A DNA stretch of 64,000 nt from positions 1,143,904 through 1,207,903 of the forward strand of contig QXEO01002102.1 of the NCBI GenBank assembly GCA_007115705.1. Reading direction: 5' to 3'. Shown here piece after piece: positions 47,470 to 57,738 of the stretch. The notes under the pieces were generated by a model. It saw only the letters and a program-made list of their open reading frames with translations, was not told the origin of the DNA and searched no databases. A program made the translations under genes and the position numbers. This stretch comes from Dactylis glomerata (lineage: Eukaryota > Streptophyta > Magnoliopsida > Poales > Poaceae). The first letter of the stretch is position 1, and each line of letters opens with the position of its first letter.

Positions 47470-48831
47470 TGATACGTCTCAAATGTATCTATAATTTTTG
47501 AGGCTCCATGCTTGTTCTTATACCATTTGGTTAGTGTTTTGTTACACTTCGTGGCATTTTTATGCATTTTCCGGAACTAACCTATTAACAAGATGCCACA
47601 GTGCCAGTTCCCTATTTTCTACTGTTTTTGTGTTTCAGAAAAGTTACACAGGAAATATTCTCGGAATTGGACAAAACAAAAGCCGAACCTCCTTTTTTTA
47701 CTGAAGCTTCGCGAAGACCGAAGATGAGACAGATGGGGGCCAGAGGCTGGCCACAACACAGGGGGGAGCGGCCCAGCCCCTGGCCGTGTCCACCCATGGT
47801 GAGGCCGCCTGGCCCACCTCCTGACGACACCCCTTCGCCTATAAAGACCCCTCGATGGGAAAAACCTAAGGGACGGATCGCTTTTCCCAGAAACATACTG
47901 CAAGCCGCTGCCGTCATCGAATCAAGATCGGGAGGATCAAGGAGCTCTTCTCGGCACACTGCCGGAGAGGGGAATCCCTGCCGGAGGCCTTCTCCACCAC
48001 CATGGTCGCCTCCGGAGTGATGTGTGAGTAGTCTACCTTGGACTATGGGTCCATAGTAGTAGCTAGATGGTTGTCTTCTCCACCATGTGCTTCATGTTTA
48101 GATCTTGTGAGCTGCCCTACATGATCAAGATCATCTTTATGTAATCATACATGTTGTGTTTGTTGGGATCCGATGAGTATTGGTACTATGTCAAGTTGAT
48201 GTGCTGAATTTTATCTTATGTTATCTCTATGTTGTTTATGATCTTGCATGCTTTCCGTTGCTAGTAGCTATCTTGGCCGAGTAGATGCTAGTGACTCCAA
48301 GAGGGAGTATTTATGCTCGATAGTTGGGTTCATGCCTCTATTTAATCTGGGGGAGTGACAGAAACCTTTAAGGTTGTAGATGTGCGGTTGCCACTAGGGA
48401 GAAAACAACATTCTTGTGTCCAAGGACATTTGCTTTGTTTACATTACGCACTTTGCTTAATGCGATTATCTGTTGTTCACAACTTAACACTCAAGGGGTC
48501 CTCGGATGATTCCCCGCGAGTGGATTTTTAGTCATAGATGCAGTTGGATGGCGGTCTATGTATTTTGTCGTAATGCCCAGAGTAAGCCTCATAGTGATCC
48601 TCGTGATGTATGTACGTTATCTTTACTCTATCAATTGCCCAACTGTAATTTGTTTACCCAACATGCTTTATTTATCTTATGGAGAGACACCACTAGTGAA
48701 CTGTGGATCCCGGTCCAATTTCCTTTACATAGCTTTACCGTTTTACTTTACTCGCTCTGTTTACTTTCTTGCATTACTATTATCCTATTACCACTCGATA
48801 CGCTCATTCCTTTGTTTACAACAAACCGGTG
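47470..48831 (+). repeat. 5' LTR of the second Sabrina/WHAM-like element, first part
   Basis: Aligns with 2776-4140 of the solo LTR. It includes a CCTATAAAGACCC TATA-like box near 47839 and stops at ACAAACCGGTG where the 12 kb element entered. The LTR resumes at 60914. Confidence 0.88.
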
Positions 48832-51800
48832 TGTAGCGTACCTGTGCTTTATTTGTGCTAGTCCCGGATCGACTGCTAGCACACACAGTTACAAGATGAA
48901 ATATCAAGAATACAAAGGTCTTTATTACACCGCTTGATGCACAAATAACTTAGTCTTTTACAACTCAAAGGGCACAAAGCCACAATCTTATTACAACTCA
49001 AGAAAATGACTAAGTAAATAAACTACAAGTCTTTTTTCTTCATTGATCCGCAGGCAGACGTGTTGGACGAAGACTCGTGACCGTAGCGCAGCAATTCTTC
49101 AGTCTTCATAGAAGCCATCTGCAACATGATACGTTGCAGCCACGGAGGGTCAATACATTGAATGTATTGGCAAATGTCACTTCGGTGGACTCAATGGCAC
49201 CTACACGTATATGCACTTTGGCCAGGTGGAGTTTAACTTAGCAAAAGCAAGCCTTTTCCCTAATCTTTATAAAACTCAAATTTTTCCTTAGCAAAAATCT
49301 TGTCAAGAAAAGCTCTTACTACCCAAGTTTATCCATCAAGTTTTAACTTAGAGAAATTGGGGTGAGGAGATTCTTGAACAGCTTCAAAGTCATGTCACTC
49401 AGAATTGTCCGTAACCGGGGACACGGCTAAGTACTTAGTTCTAAACACTCTGCAGAGGTGGTGCACTTTTCCCACAAGGCTTAGTTAGACTATTTTGCCA
49501 CGAGACTCATTTTGTCTCAAATGGCCAAGGAAAACTAAGACGAGGTCTTTCAGAAGCATTCCCTCAGACCAAACGGACGCGCTCCAACCTATTCACATCT
49601 ACCACCCTCTGTCCGCCTGGCTTGAGTTCTTGCAGCTTAATTGACCAAGACAGAGCCCATAATGTCTCGTGGTTGCACTGGAAGCTTCATGACTTGAACG
49701 TCTCCAATCTCTTTGCTCCTGGGTGGCCTTCCACAAGTGAGATACACCTGGTGGTTCAGAGGTTCGACGACATGACCCCAGGGAACCACTCAACATAATC
49801 CAATCAAAGCCACTTCCACCCAGGTGGTTCATTAACTTAGTTGTTTCCTTAATTTTTCAAAAACTTGTTTTCCAACACTTAGCCAAAATCATTGTGCAAT
49901 CCCTTCCCACAACAAGAACAAAAGTAAAGTCCTATAGCAGCAGCAATTCTACTAGGAGATGCAAAACTAGCTAGCTAGACAAAAGTTAGCACAAACTAGC
50001 AAGTTAAAGATAAGAAAACATAAAAGCACCTATTCATGCATCTTCTACTAGAAAAGCTACAAGACCAAAACTATCAGTAGGACAAGGGAAACATGGTGAC
50101 ACTTGCCTTGATGAGGAGAAGAGTTGGTGCACTCGTCACACAGACACTCGTTGCACTCAGCACAATCTACACATGAAATATAGCATTATAAGCACATAAC
50201 CATCACAAACAATCATGAAAAGAAAGCATGCATGCAAATGAGTTTTAAACACTTCAAGGACACTTAGCATGTTCTCTGTTTGTTACTATATGCATGATGC
50301 CATGAGCAAAATTTTAGAGTCAATTATAAAGCTTATAACATCAACAACACACAATTAGAGCAAAATACAAACTAAAACTACAAAAGTGATACAAAAAGTT
50401 CCCAAAAATTAATTTGGCCATGCTACAACACTAAGATATATCAGAGGAACCTATTCCAATAAGATTTACTGCAAAGAGAATTTTATAACTATTTTTATTA
50501 ATCAAAACACAAGATTTAAAGCTTGCAGCAATTCTCTATTTAAAACCATTACTATACTTGCTTTTGATACAGTAGTTAGAATCTACACATTTTTCTGAAC
50601 CTATGGACGCAAAGTTTGCTAAAAACCGACGTGTAGATCTCCAGATATGAGTTTAGCAAGTTTTGAACAAAATCTGTGATTTTAAAACGAAAACGAATTC
50701 GAAAATAACCTGGTGGCGACACGCGGCGTCTTCCTACTCGACGGTACCGTTTCGCGCGGATCGCGAACGAGCGCCGTCAGATCTTAAGTAGATTGCGCGG
50801 TCCAGATCGATCCTTACCGAATCGGTAAGTGATCTAATCGTGACCGTGAGATCTGGATCTAACGCACGAGAACGAAGGGGAAGAGGGCTCACCGGAATAG
50901 TGTCGCCGGCGAAGTCCCTGCGGCTCTGGAATCAACGGCGAGGTGGCTGCAGCGGTTCCCGGTGGTGATGGAGATCTTGATGACGTCCGGGAGTCTACGG
51001 TGAGTCCGAAAAGGTGGTCAACGGGCTCGAGAGCTTCCTGCAACGGCGGTGAGAGGTGGCTGGAGTTAGGCGTCGCGGCAGTGGTGTTCTAGACGTGCAG
51101 AAGATCGGCCAAGCGAGGAGATCTAGGAGGGCAACAGTCTTACCAGATGTTCAGGTTGAAGAGACGGTTCTGGTGGCGAGGTGCGCGGAGTCGAGGTGCT
51201 CCGAGGCGTGTGGAATCGCTCGCCGGAGTTCGTGTCTTACGGCGGCGAGATTCAGACGTGGATGTTCCCGTCGTCCAGGTGTACAAACGAAGCCGAAAGG
51301 ATGTCAGGGAGATGCGCGTCGTCAAGGCAATGGGGAAGGTGTAGAACGTGTAGATCGGGGGCGCCGTTGCTTACCAGAACCGGCGGCGACCTCGTCTGGC
51401 TAGTGGCGGCGCGGTGGCTCTGGACTTGCTCAGCCTGGCGGCGATGGCTAGGGTTTTTGGGGGAAAAACAAGTGCGGTCAGAGGGGTTTATATGGAGAGG
51501 CTGGCGTGGGCGAGGGGGTAGGGTTTTTCCCAACTGAATCGGAGAGGAGATCGGGAAGATCACGTTCGGGTGCGCGCCGTGTTTGTCTTGGTTCCTTTCG
51601 ACGGGATGACAAGTAGGACCCACCCGTCAGCGGCTGAAGGAGGGGGCGCGGTAACGTTTCGGAAAGGGGCGGTTAGCGGGCCGTGGGCTCCTTCTCGGGC
51701 TGGACCGGTTTGCTTCCCCGCGGCCCTTTTTGCTTTTTCTAATTTCTTTTCTTTTTCCCTTTTCTGTTTTCTTTGCCAACTTTGCTAAAACATTTCAAAT

Positions 51801-52002
51801 TGAAATTTGAAAACACTTTTGAACTTGTCCAACCTCTCCCTCTGTTTGATGAACTTCAGGAGACTTTTTGAAATAAAGTGGCAAACAAAACTAAAGTGAA
51901 ATGCACATAAAATGATGGAAATGGATGCATATGCAAAGAATGGATGTCATGATTTCATGTGTGTAATATTTTCAAATTTTACCCAAAAATTGGGATGTTA
52001 CA
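48832..52002 (-). repeat. 3' LTR (minus orientation) of the chromodomain element
   Basis: Plus-strand ends are TGTAGCGTACC and GGGATGTTACA. The minus-strand TATA-like ATATAAA is at 51487-51493, so transcripts would carry about 2.6 kb of LTR-derived leader. ORF-like stretches in 51056-51623 have no domain and are not genes. Confidence 0.92.
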
Positions 52003-52018
52003 AGTCTAACCCCCTTAA
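52003..52018 (-). promoter_or_regulatory. Polypurine tract of the chromodomain element
   Basis: The minus strand reads TTAAGGGGGTTAGACT, directly before the 3' LTR start TGTAACATCC. Confidence 0.75.
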
Positions 52019-53187
52019 GATGAATGTCGCCCTCGAGATTCAGGCTGGCTAGGAAATAGGTGCGGGTAGTCTTCTCGGAGTTCATCTTCTCGTTCCCAAG
52101 TTGCTTCTTCTTCGGTATGGTGGCTCCACTGAACTTTGCAAAACTTGATCGTCTTGGTACGAGTAACTCTTTCTGATGTCTCCAAGATTTTGATAGGTTT
52201 CTCTTCATACGTGAGATCACTTTCCAATTGAACTTCTTCCAATGGTATTGTGTCTCTTAGTGGGGTATCTGCCATCTCTGGATGACATTTCTTTAGCTGG
52301 CTCACATGGAACACATTGTGCACTGCAGACAGAGATTCTGGCAGTTCTAGCTCATATGCTACTTCCCCTTTGCGAGCCAAAACCTTGAATGGCCCTACAA
52401 AGCGAGGTGCTAGCTTTCCTTTGACTCCAAATCTTTGTACTCCACGAAGTGGTGATACTCGAAGGTATGCTCTATCACCCACCTCATAGGTTACCTCTCT
52501 ACGCTTTGAATCTGCGTAGCTCTTCTGTCTAGACTGAGCTATCTTAAGCCTATCTCTGATCAAACGAACCTTTTCTTCGGCATCCTTTATTATGTCTGGC
52601 CCGAAAATACTTTGTTCACCAACACCACTCCAAAGCAATGGAGTAGTGCACTTTCTGCCATATAGAGCTTCAAATTGTGCCATCTCAATGCTAGCTTGAT
52701 GGCTATTGTTATAAGAGAACTCTACATATGGTAAGTTATCATCCCAACTAGACCCATAGTCTAAGGCACAAGCTCTCAACATATCCTCTAGAATTTGATT
52801 CACCCTTTCTGTTTGACCATCCGTCTGAGGATGAAATGCTATGCTGAACTCTAGTCTTGTGCCCAAGGACTCGTGAAGTTGGCGCCAAAAGTGAGAGGTG
52901 AATTGGGTACCTCTATCTGACACGATACTCTTAGGCACTCCATGTAAGCACACTATTCGGCTCATGTATATCTTGGCTAATTTGGCACTGGTATATGTGG
53001 TCTTCACGGGGATAAAGTGAGCCACTTTGGTTAAACGGTCAACTATGACCCAGATGGATTCATAACCAGACTTAGTCCTTGGTAAACCTGTGATAAAGTC
53101 CATGCCAACATTATCCCACTTCCACTCTGGTATGGGTAATGGCTGCAACAATCCTGCTGGTTTCTGATGCTCTGCCTTGACTCTATT
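52015..53187 (-). pseudogene. pol: Integrase core and chromodomain of the Tekay/Del-like element
   Basis: The frame continues from 53188 after an in-frame stop, where a finger cysteine (CDVC in relatives) is expected. The core shows MDFITGLPRT (first D), VSDRGTQFTSHFW (second D) and HPQTDGQTERVNQ (E), the D,D,E triad. It is followed by the GPFKVLARKGEVAYELELP domain and a C-terminal chromodomain (residues from YEEKPIKILE to WEREDELREDYPHLF). In this branch the chromodomain is thought to guide integration toward heterochromatin marked by histone methylation. The segment itself is uninterrupted for 378 codons, but it cannot be made as part of pol because of the stop before it and others upstream. 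Confidence 0.9.
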
Positions 53188-55187
53188 TCATACATCACAC
53201 AGGGCAATATATTCGGCGCCATCCCTTTTCATATTGCTCCACCAAAATCTACCCTTCAAATCCATATACATCTTGGTGTTCCCAGGATGAATTGAATAGG
53301 GTGAATCTTGTGCTTCTTGCAAAATTAACTTTCTGAGTTCGGGGTCTTGTGGTACACAAACACGTTTCTCAAACCAAATAATTCCTTGGTCATCTTCGTG
53401 AAATCCCTTGGCTTTCCCTTTACTCATATTACTCTTTATTTCTTCTATCTCCTTATCTAGTTTCTGAGCTTCTTTGGTCTTGTCCATCAATGTAGGCTGA
53501 ACTTCAAAGGATGCTAGAAATCCTTCTGGCACAATTTCTAATCCGAGCCCTTTGAATTGTTTACACAAATCTTCAGGCAACTCTCCTGCTGTGAGTCCAT
53601 TTACATAGCTCTTACGGCTCAAGGCGTCAGCTACAACATTAGCCTTTCCTGGATGATATTGCAGGCTCATATCATAATCTTTGATGAGCTCCAACCATCT
53701 TCTTTGCCTCATGTTTAGTTCCTTCTGGGTGAATATATCTTAAGGCTCTTGTGAGCGGTGAACACATCACAATGTTTTCCCATCAAATAATGTCTCCATA
53801 CCTTTAGAGCATGAACAACTGACGCTAGCTCTAAGTCATGGGTGGGGTAATTTCTCTCGTGATGCTTAAGCTGGCGCGAGGCATAACTCACAACTTTTCC
53901 ATTTTGCATTAGCACGCTACCAAGTCCTTGACGAGAAGCATCGCAGTAGACTTGGAAATCCTTCTGTATCTGGCAGACACAGAACATGCGCACTTACTAG
54001 CCGTTTCTTCAATTCTTGAAAACTAGCTTCGCAAGAGTCGGTCCATTCAAATTTCTTGTCTTTCTTCAAAAGTTAAGTCATTGGCTTTGCTATCTTGGAG
54101 AAATTTTCAATGAATCTCCGATAGTACCCAGCAAGGCCTAAGAAACTCCGGATGTCTCCCGCATTTTTGGGTCACTCCCATTCGGTAACGGATGCTACCT
54201 TGCTGGGATCTACCGCGACTCCTTCCGCGGAAACAATGTGACCAAGAAATCCTACCTTGTTCAACTAGAATTCACACTTGCTGAATTTCGCATATAACTT
54301 ATGCTCCCTGAGCTTTTCCATGATTAAGCGTAAGTGCTGCTCATGTTCTTTATCATCCTTGGAATAAATTAGAATGTCATCAATGAACACCACAACAAAT
54401 TTATCCAAGTATTCCATGAACACCTTGTTCATCATGGTCATGAAGTATGCCGGGGCATTTGTTAACCCAAAAGACATGACGGTATACTCATATAGACCAT
54501 ATCTAGTGGTAAAAGCTGTTTTGGGTATGTCTTGTTCTCGGATTTTTAGCTGGAAATACCCTGATCAAAGATCGATTTTGGAGAACACCTTTGCTCCTTT
54601 CAACTGATCAAACAGGTCGTTGATGTTGGGCAACGGGTACTTGTTCTTGATTGTCACTTCGTTCAGTGAACGGTAATCCACAATCAATCTCTTGCTAGAG
54701 TCTTTCTTCTCCACAAACAAAACAGGGCTCCCCATGATGATGAACTCTGTTGGATGAAACCTTTGTCCAACTGTTCCTTGAGCTGCTTCTTCAATTCCTT
54801 TAACTCATCTATGTCCATCTTGTATGGCCTCTTTGCTATAGGTCCTGTTCCAGGCAGCAGGTCGATCATAAATTCGACATCCCTGTCTGGTGGCATTCCT
54901 GGCAACTCTTCTGGAAACACATCGGGGTATTCCTTTACGACTGGCACTTCATCCAGGCTAACCCCCTTAAGAGAATTAACCTTAGATCCCTTAAGCTCAA
55001 AGGTTGACTTGAAACGGATACGTTTCTTTTCAGGGGTTGTGAGAGTGACAATCCTTTTTGCTACATCTATGACTCCTTCAAAGGCTGTTATCCAATCCAT
55101 GCCTAGGATGACATCCAGACCATGAGACTCCAGAACAATGAGATGAGCGGGAAATTGATGTTTTCCGATTCCTAAGGTTAGGTCTCG
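53188..55187 (-). pseudogene. pol: Protease C-terminus, RT, RNase H and integrase finger of the Tekay/Del-like element
   Basis: It continues the gag-pro frame after a TAA at 55188-55190. Visible blocks are ILGMDWI (protease end), DVFPEELPGMPPDRDVEF and PYKMDIDELKEL (RT start), MSFGLTNAPAYFM and VVVFIDDILIYSK (RT core, catalytic D-D), FQVYCDASRQGLG and YPTHDLELA (RNase H), YHPGKANVVADALSR, and a finger ending FWWSNMKRDGAEYIALC. Lesions include a frameshift near 54740, TGA at 54565-54567 in the otherwise conserved IDLRSGYFQ motif, TAG at 54265-54267 after KCEF, further frame loss around 53994-54264, and a shift near 53713-53740. All pol domains are represented but none can be made complete. Confidence 0.88.
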
Positions 55188-56456
55188 TTACCCAAAAGCT
55201 GCTACTAGTTCCCCTCCTGGAGAGCTTATTTTAATTGGTCTGTCTATGGTTCTGGTTGGTAAGTTATGTTTATCCACAAATGCTCTTGATATGAATGAAT
55301 GAGATGCACCAATATCAAATAGAACAAGTGCTGGATTATCATTGAGTAAATACGTACCATAGACAGCGTCAGGTTCATCATAGATTTCCTCCACATTGAC
55401 ATGATTGACATGTCCCTTCTGAAATGGATTGGGCTTGTTCCCTTCATCCTTCTTCTGGGGGCAATCATTGGCGTAATGCCCAGTCTTGTGGCACTTGTAG
55501 CATTCCACCTGACTAATATCCCTCTTCTCGGGGACATTATTATTCCTGCCATTGTTGTTTCCATTGCTATGGCCATTCGTCCTGGTGGAGTTATGATTAT
55601 TGTGGTTCCTGTGGCCATTATGGTGGTGGCCGTTTCCCTTGTGGTGCTGGTGCCCATTCCCACCATTATGGTTGTGGTTGTTTCCTCCATTCTTGTGGGA
55701 TCCAGAGCTTCCATGGTCACTGTGATAGCTTCGTTTGTGTGCAGGCTCTGGGTACTTGCTGACATGATGCTTCCTCTTTCTATTTTCAGACTGCTTTATC
55801 TTGCTCTCCAGAGTTATGGCTTGATCAAGCAGAGACTGAAAGGTGGGAGTGTAGGCAACAGACAGAGGGATAGACAGTTCATCATTCAGGCCCTCCAGGA
55901 ACTTCTCCTTTCTCTTTGCATCGGTGTCAATGTCATCCGGTGCATAGCGTGACAGATTGGTGAATTCATCAATATACTCAGACACACTATGGAATTTCTG
56001 CCTGAGATCACGGAATTCCTTCTTCTTTAGTCCCATCACACCAGAGGAAATGTGTGCAGCCCGGAACCCTTCCTGGAATGAGTCCCATGTCACACCCTCA
56101 ATGGGATGGGTGATCTGATAAGTATCCCACCAGCTTGCTGCTGGTCCTTCCAGAAGATGAGCTGCGAACCTGACTTTTTCAGCGTCAGTGCAACCGGTTG
56201 TCACCAAGTCTTTGTTGACAGAAAAGAGCCAATCCATGGTCTCCAGTGGTTCTGCAGCACGAGAAAACTTGGCGGGTCAAAGCCTCAAAAACCTTGCAAG
56301 CATATCCACCTGAGGGGGAGGTGGTGGTGGTGGAGGGTTGTTGTTGTTATTATTGTTGTTGGCGTTGGCCAGAAACAGGGTCATGACCTGCATGAGCTGA
56401 ACCTGGGCTTCCATCATTTGCTGAATATGTTCCTCAGGAGTGCGACGAGGAGGCAT
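55188..56456 (-). pseudogene. gag: gag and protease start of the Tekay/Del-like element (one internal stop)
   Basis: The likely start is the ATG at 56456 (MPPRRTPEEH), followed by poly-Asn and poly-Pro runs. A single TGA at 56277-56279 separates this from the long frame beginning at 56237. The capsid region has VRFAAHLLEGPAASWWDTY and FLEGLNDEL. A His/Asn/Gly-rich linker of about 70 residues precedes a CCHC knuckle (CYKCHKTGHYANDC) and then the protease active-site-like FDIGASHSFIS. TAA at 55188-55190 ends the frame within protease. Gag forms the cytoplasmic particle and the knuckle binds element RNA. The lesions are few, but each is fatal without readthrough. Confidence 0.88.
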
Positions 56457-56724
56457 CTGTTGGGTTTGGAAAATAGGTGAGATTAGACTTAGATATAGTC
56501 TAAGGAATAAAGTTTCCTACCCACATGCATAAACAATCCTCAAAAGAACACAACACAACAAACACAAGCATAGAAGAACCTCAACCAAACAAGCAATAAC
56601 AACTCACAAATAGTTTTTAAGGTACGCAAACGTTTAAGTCTTAAAGGGATACAATAACTAATGCCATACCACAAGCGGTCACGGGCATAACGCAAACTCA
56701 AAGATAAAATGGTGGTGGTCTACT

Positions 56725-57525
56725 CTACTCTTCCATGACGACTTCCACCTCTTCAACATCTAAGCCATTCTCCTTGAGTAGCCTCTTGTAGTCCTGTAGC
56801 TCTTCAGTTAGGGTGTCGACCTTCTCTTGAAGCTCCCTCTTGTCGGCGCACAGCTTCTCGATCAAGTCGTGGTCCGCTTCAAGTTTGAAGTCGTTGCACT
56901 CTAACTTCTGCTTCAGCTCTCTAACATCTTTGTTCCTGGCTTGAATCCTCTTCTCTTGGCTCTTCCGCTGCTTCTCTTGAGTCTCGAACTTCTCCTTCAT
57001 CTCCTTGATCTTCTCCTCCTGCTCCAGGTGTTGCTTGTCCTTCTCGGCAAGCTGGGCACGTAACTCATCGTTCTTAAACATCTCGTTGTACCTCTCAACA
57101 TCGACGTCCCTGACAAGATACTCTAACTCGGCGAGGTGGATGCGCATGGGGTCTTGCTCATCGTCTGGTAGCATGATGGCCATGCCCTTCTTGTCATGTC
57201 GGCCGTAGAGGTGGGAGTAGTGGTTCTGGAGCTCGGAGAAGTGATGTCCGCAGAGGCGTGCTATCATCTCTTGCATGAGGAGTTGGGCGCCTATCTTCTT
57301 GTTGGTGTGGAAGGTATTGAGCTTGATATTTTCAGTCTTCGGCTCTGTCTCGCGTCCTGGCTGCGTGATGTGGATGACCCAGATGCCCTTCTTGTGAAGC
57401 TTGGTCATCTCGCTCCCTTTGATGAACGGGGTGGGCAGGGACAAGGTAGTGGCGATGTCGATGAGGCGCTCTCCGAAGCTGTAGTTCTTGAAGTTGCCGG
57501 GCTTGGTGATGCGGAAGGTTGACAT
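56725..57525 (-). CDS. Extra 266-residue coiled-coil ORF upstream of gag
   Basis: An intact ORF in the element's own orientation, between the PBS (57736) and the gag start (56456), with 268 bp to gag. The ATG at 57525 (MSTFRITKPGN) is preferred over the TTG-led extension to 57546. Residues 1-130 are mixed alpha/beta-looking with YSFGERLIDIATTLSLPTPF, GIWVIHITQPG and LYGRHDKKGMAIMLPDDEQD. From about residue 130 to 255 the sequence is a charged heptad-like coiled coil (EKDKQHLEQEEKIKEMKEKF and onward), and it ends acidic (VEEVEVVMEE). I recognise no family. It is not gag, because a normal gag with zinc knuckle follows. It is open although gag-pol has many lesions. It could be an assembly or RNA-binding accessory protein; that is a guess. 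Confidence 0.75.
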   Translation of the reverse strand: MSTFRITKPGNFKNYSFGERLIDIATTLSLPTPFIKGSEMTKLHKKGIWVIHITQPGRETEPKTENIKLNTFHTNKKIGAQLLMQEMIARLCGHHFSELQNHYSHLYGRHDKKGMAIMLPDDEQDPMRIHLAELEYLVRDVDVERYNEMFKNDELRAQLAEKDKQHLEQEEKIKEMKEKFETQEKQRKSQEKRIQARNKDVRELKQKLECNDFKLEADHDLIEKLCADKRELQEKVDTLTEELQDYKRLLKENGLDVEEVEVVMEE

Positions 57526-57724
57526 CTTTACGTTGGAACAAGACAAGTTAGTAAGTTAAAGGAGAAGGAAACTTAGAAAAAGCGCTGAAAGAGTTAAAGA
57601 GATTTTTCTAACTTAGAAGTCAAAACTGTTTCTAAGTGTTAGCAACAAAGAGAAAGACAACTCCTAAATTTTTCCTAAGTGTTTTCGTCCAATCCTAGGG
57701 TCACGAACCTAAGGGCAATACTTT

Positions 57725-57736
57725 GCTCTGATACCA
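57725..57736 (-). promoter_or_regulatory. Primer-binding site, tRNA-iMet type
   Basis: The minus strand reads TGGTATCAGAGC, 2 bp inside the 5' LTR boundary, matching the initiator tRNA-Met complement. Confidence 0.88.
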
Positions 57737-57738
57737 TC

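Noticed and set aside
51056..51623. GC-rich ORFs duplicated at about 59741-60529
   Set aside because: They lie at equivalent places in the two LTRs of one element, in the promoter zone, on both strands, with no domain; duplication comes from the LTR pair, not from gene conservation.
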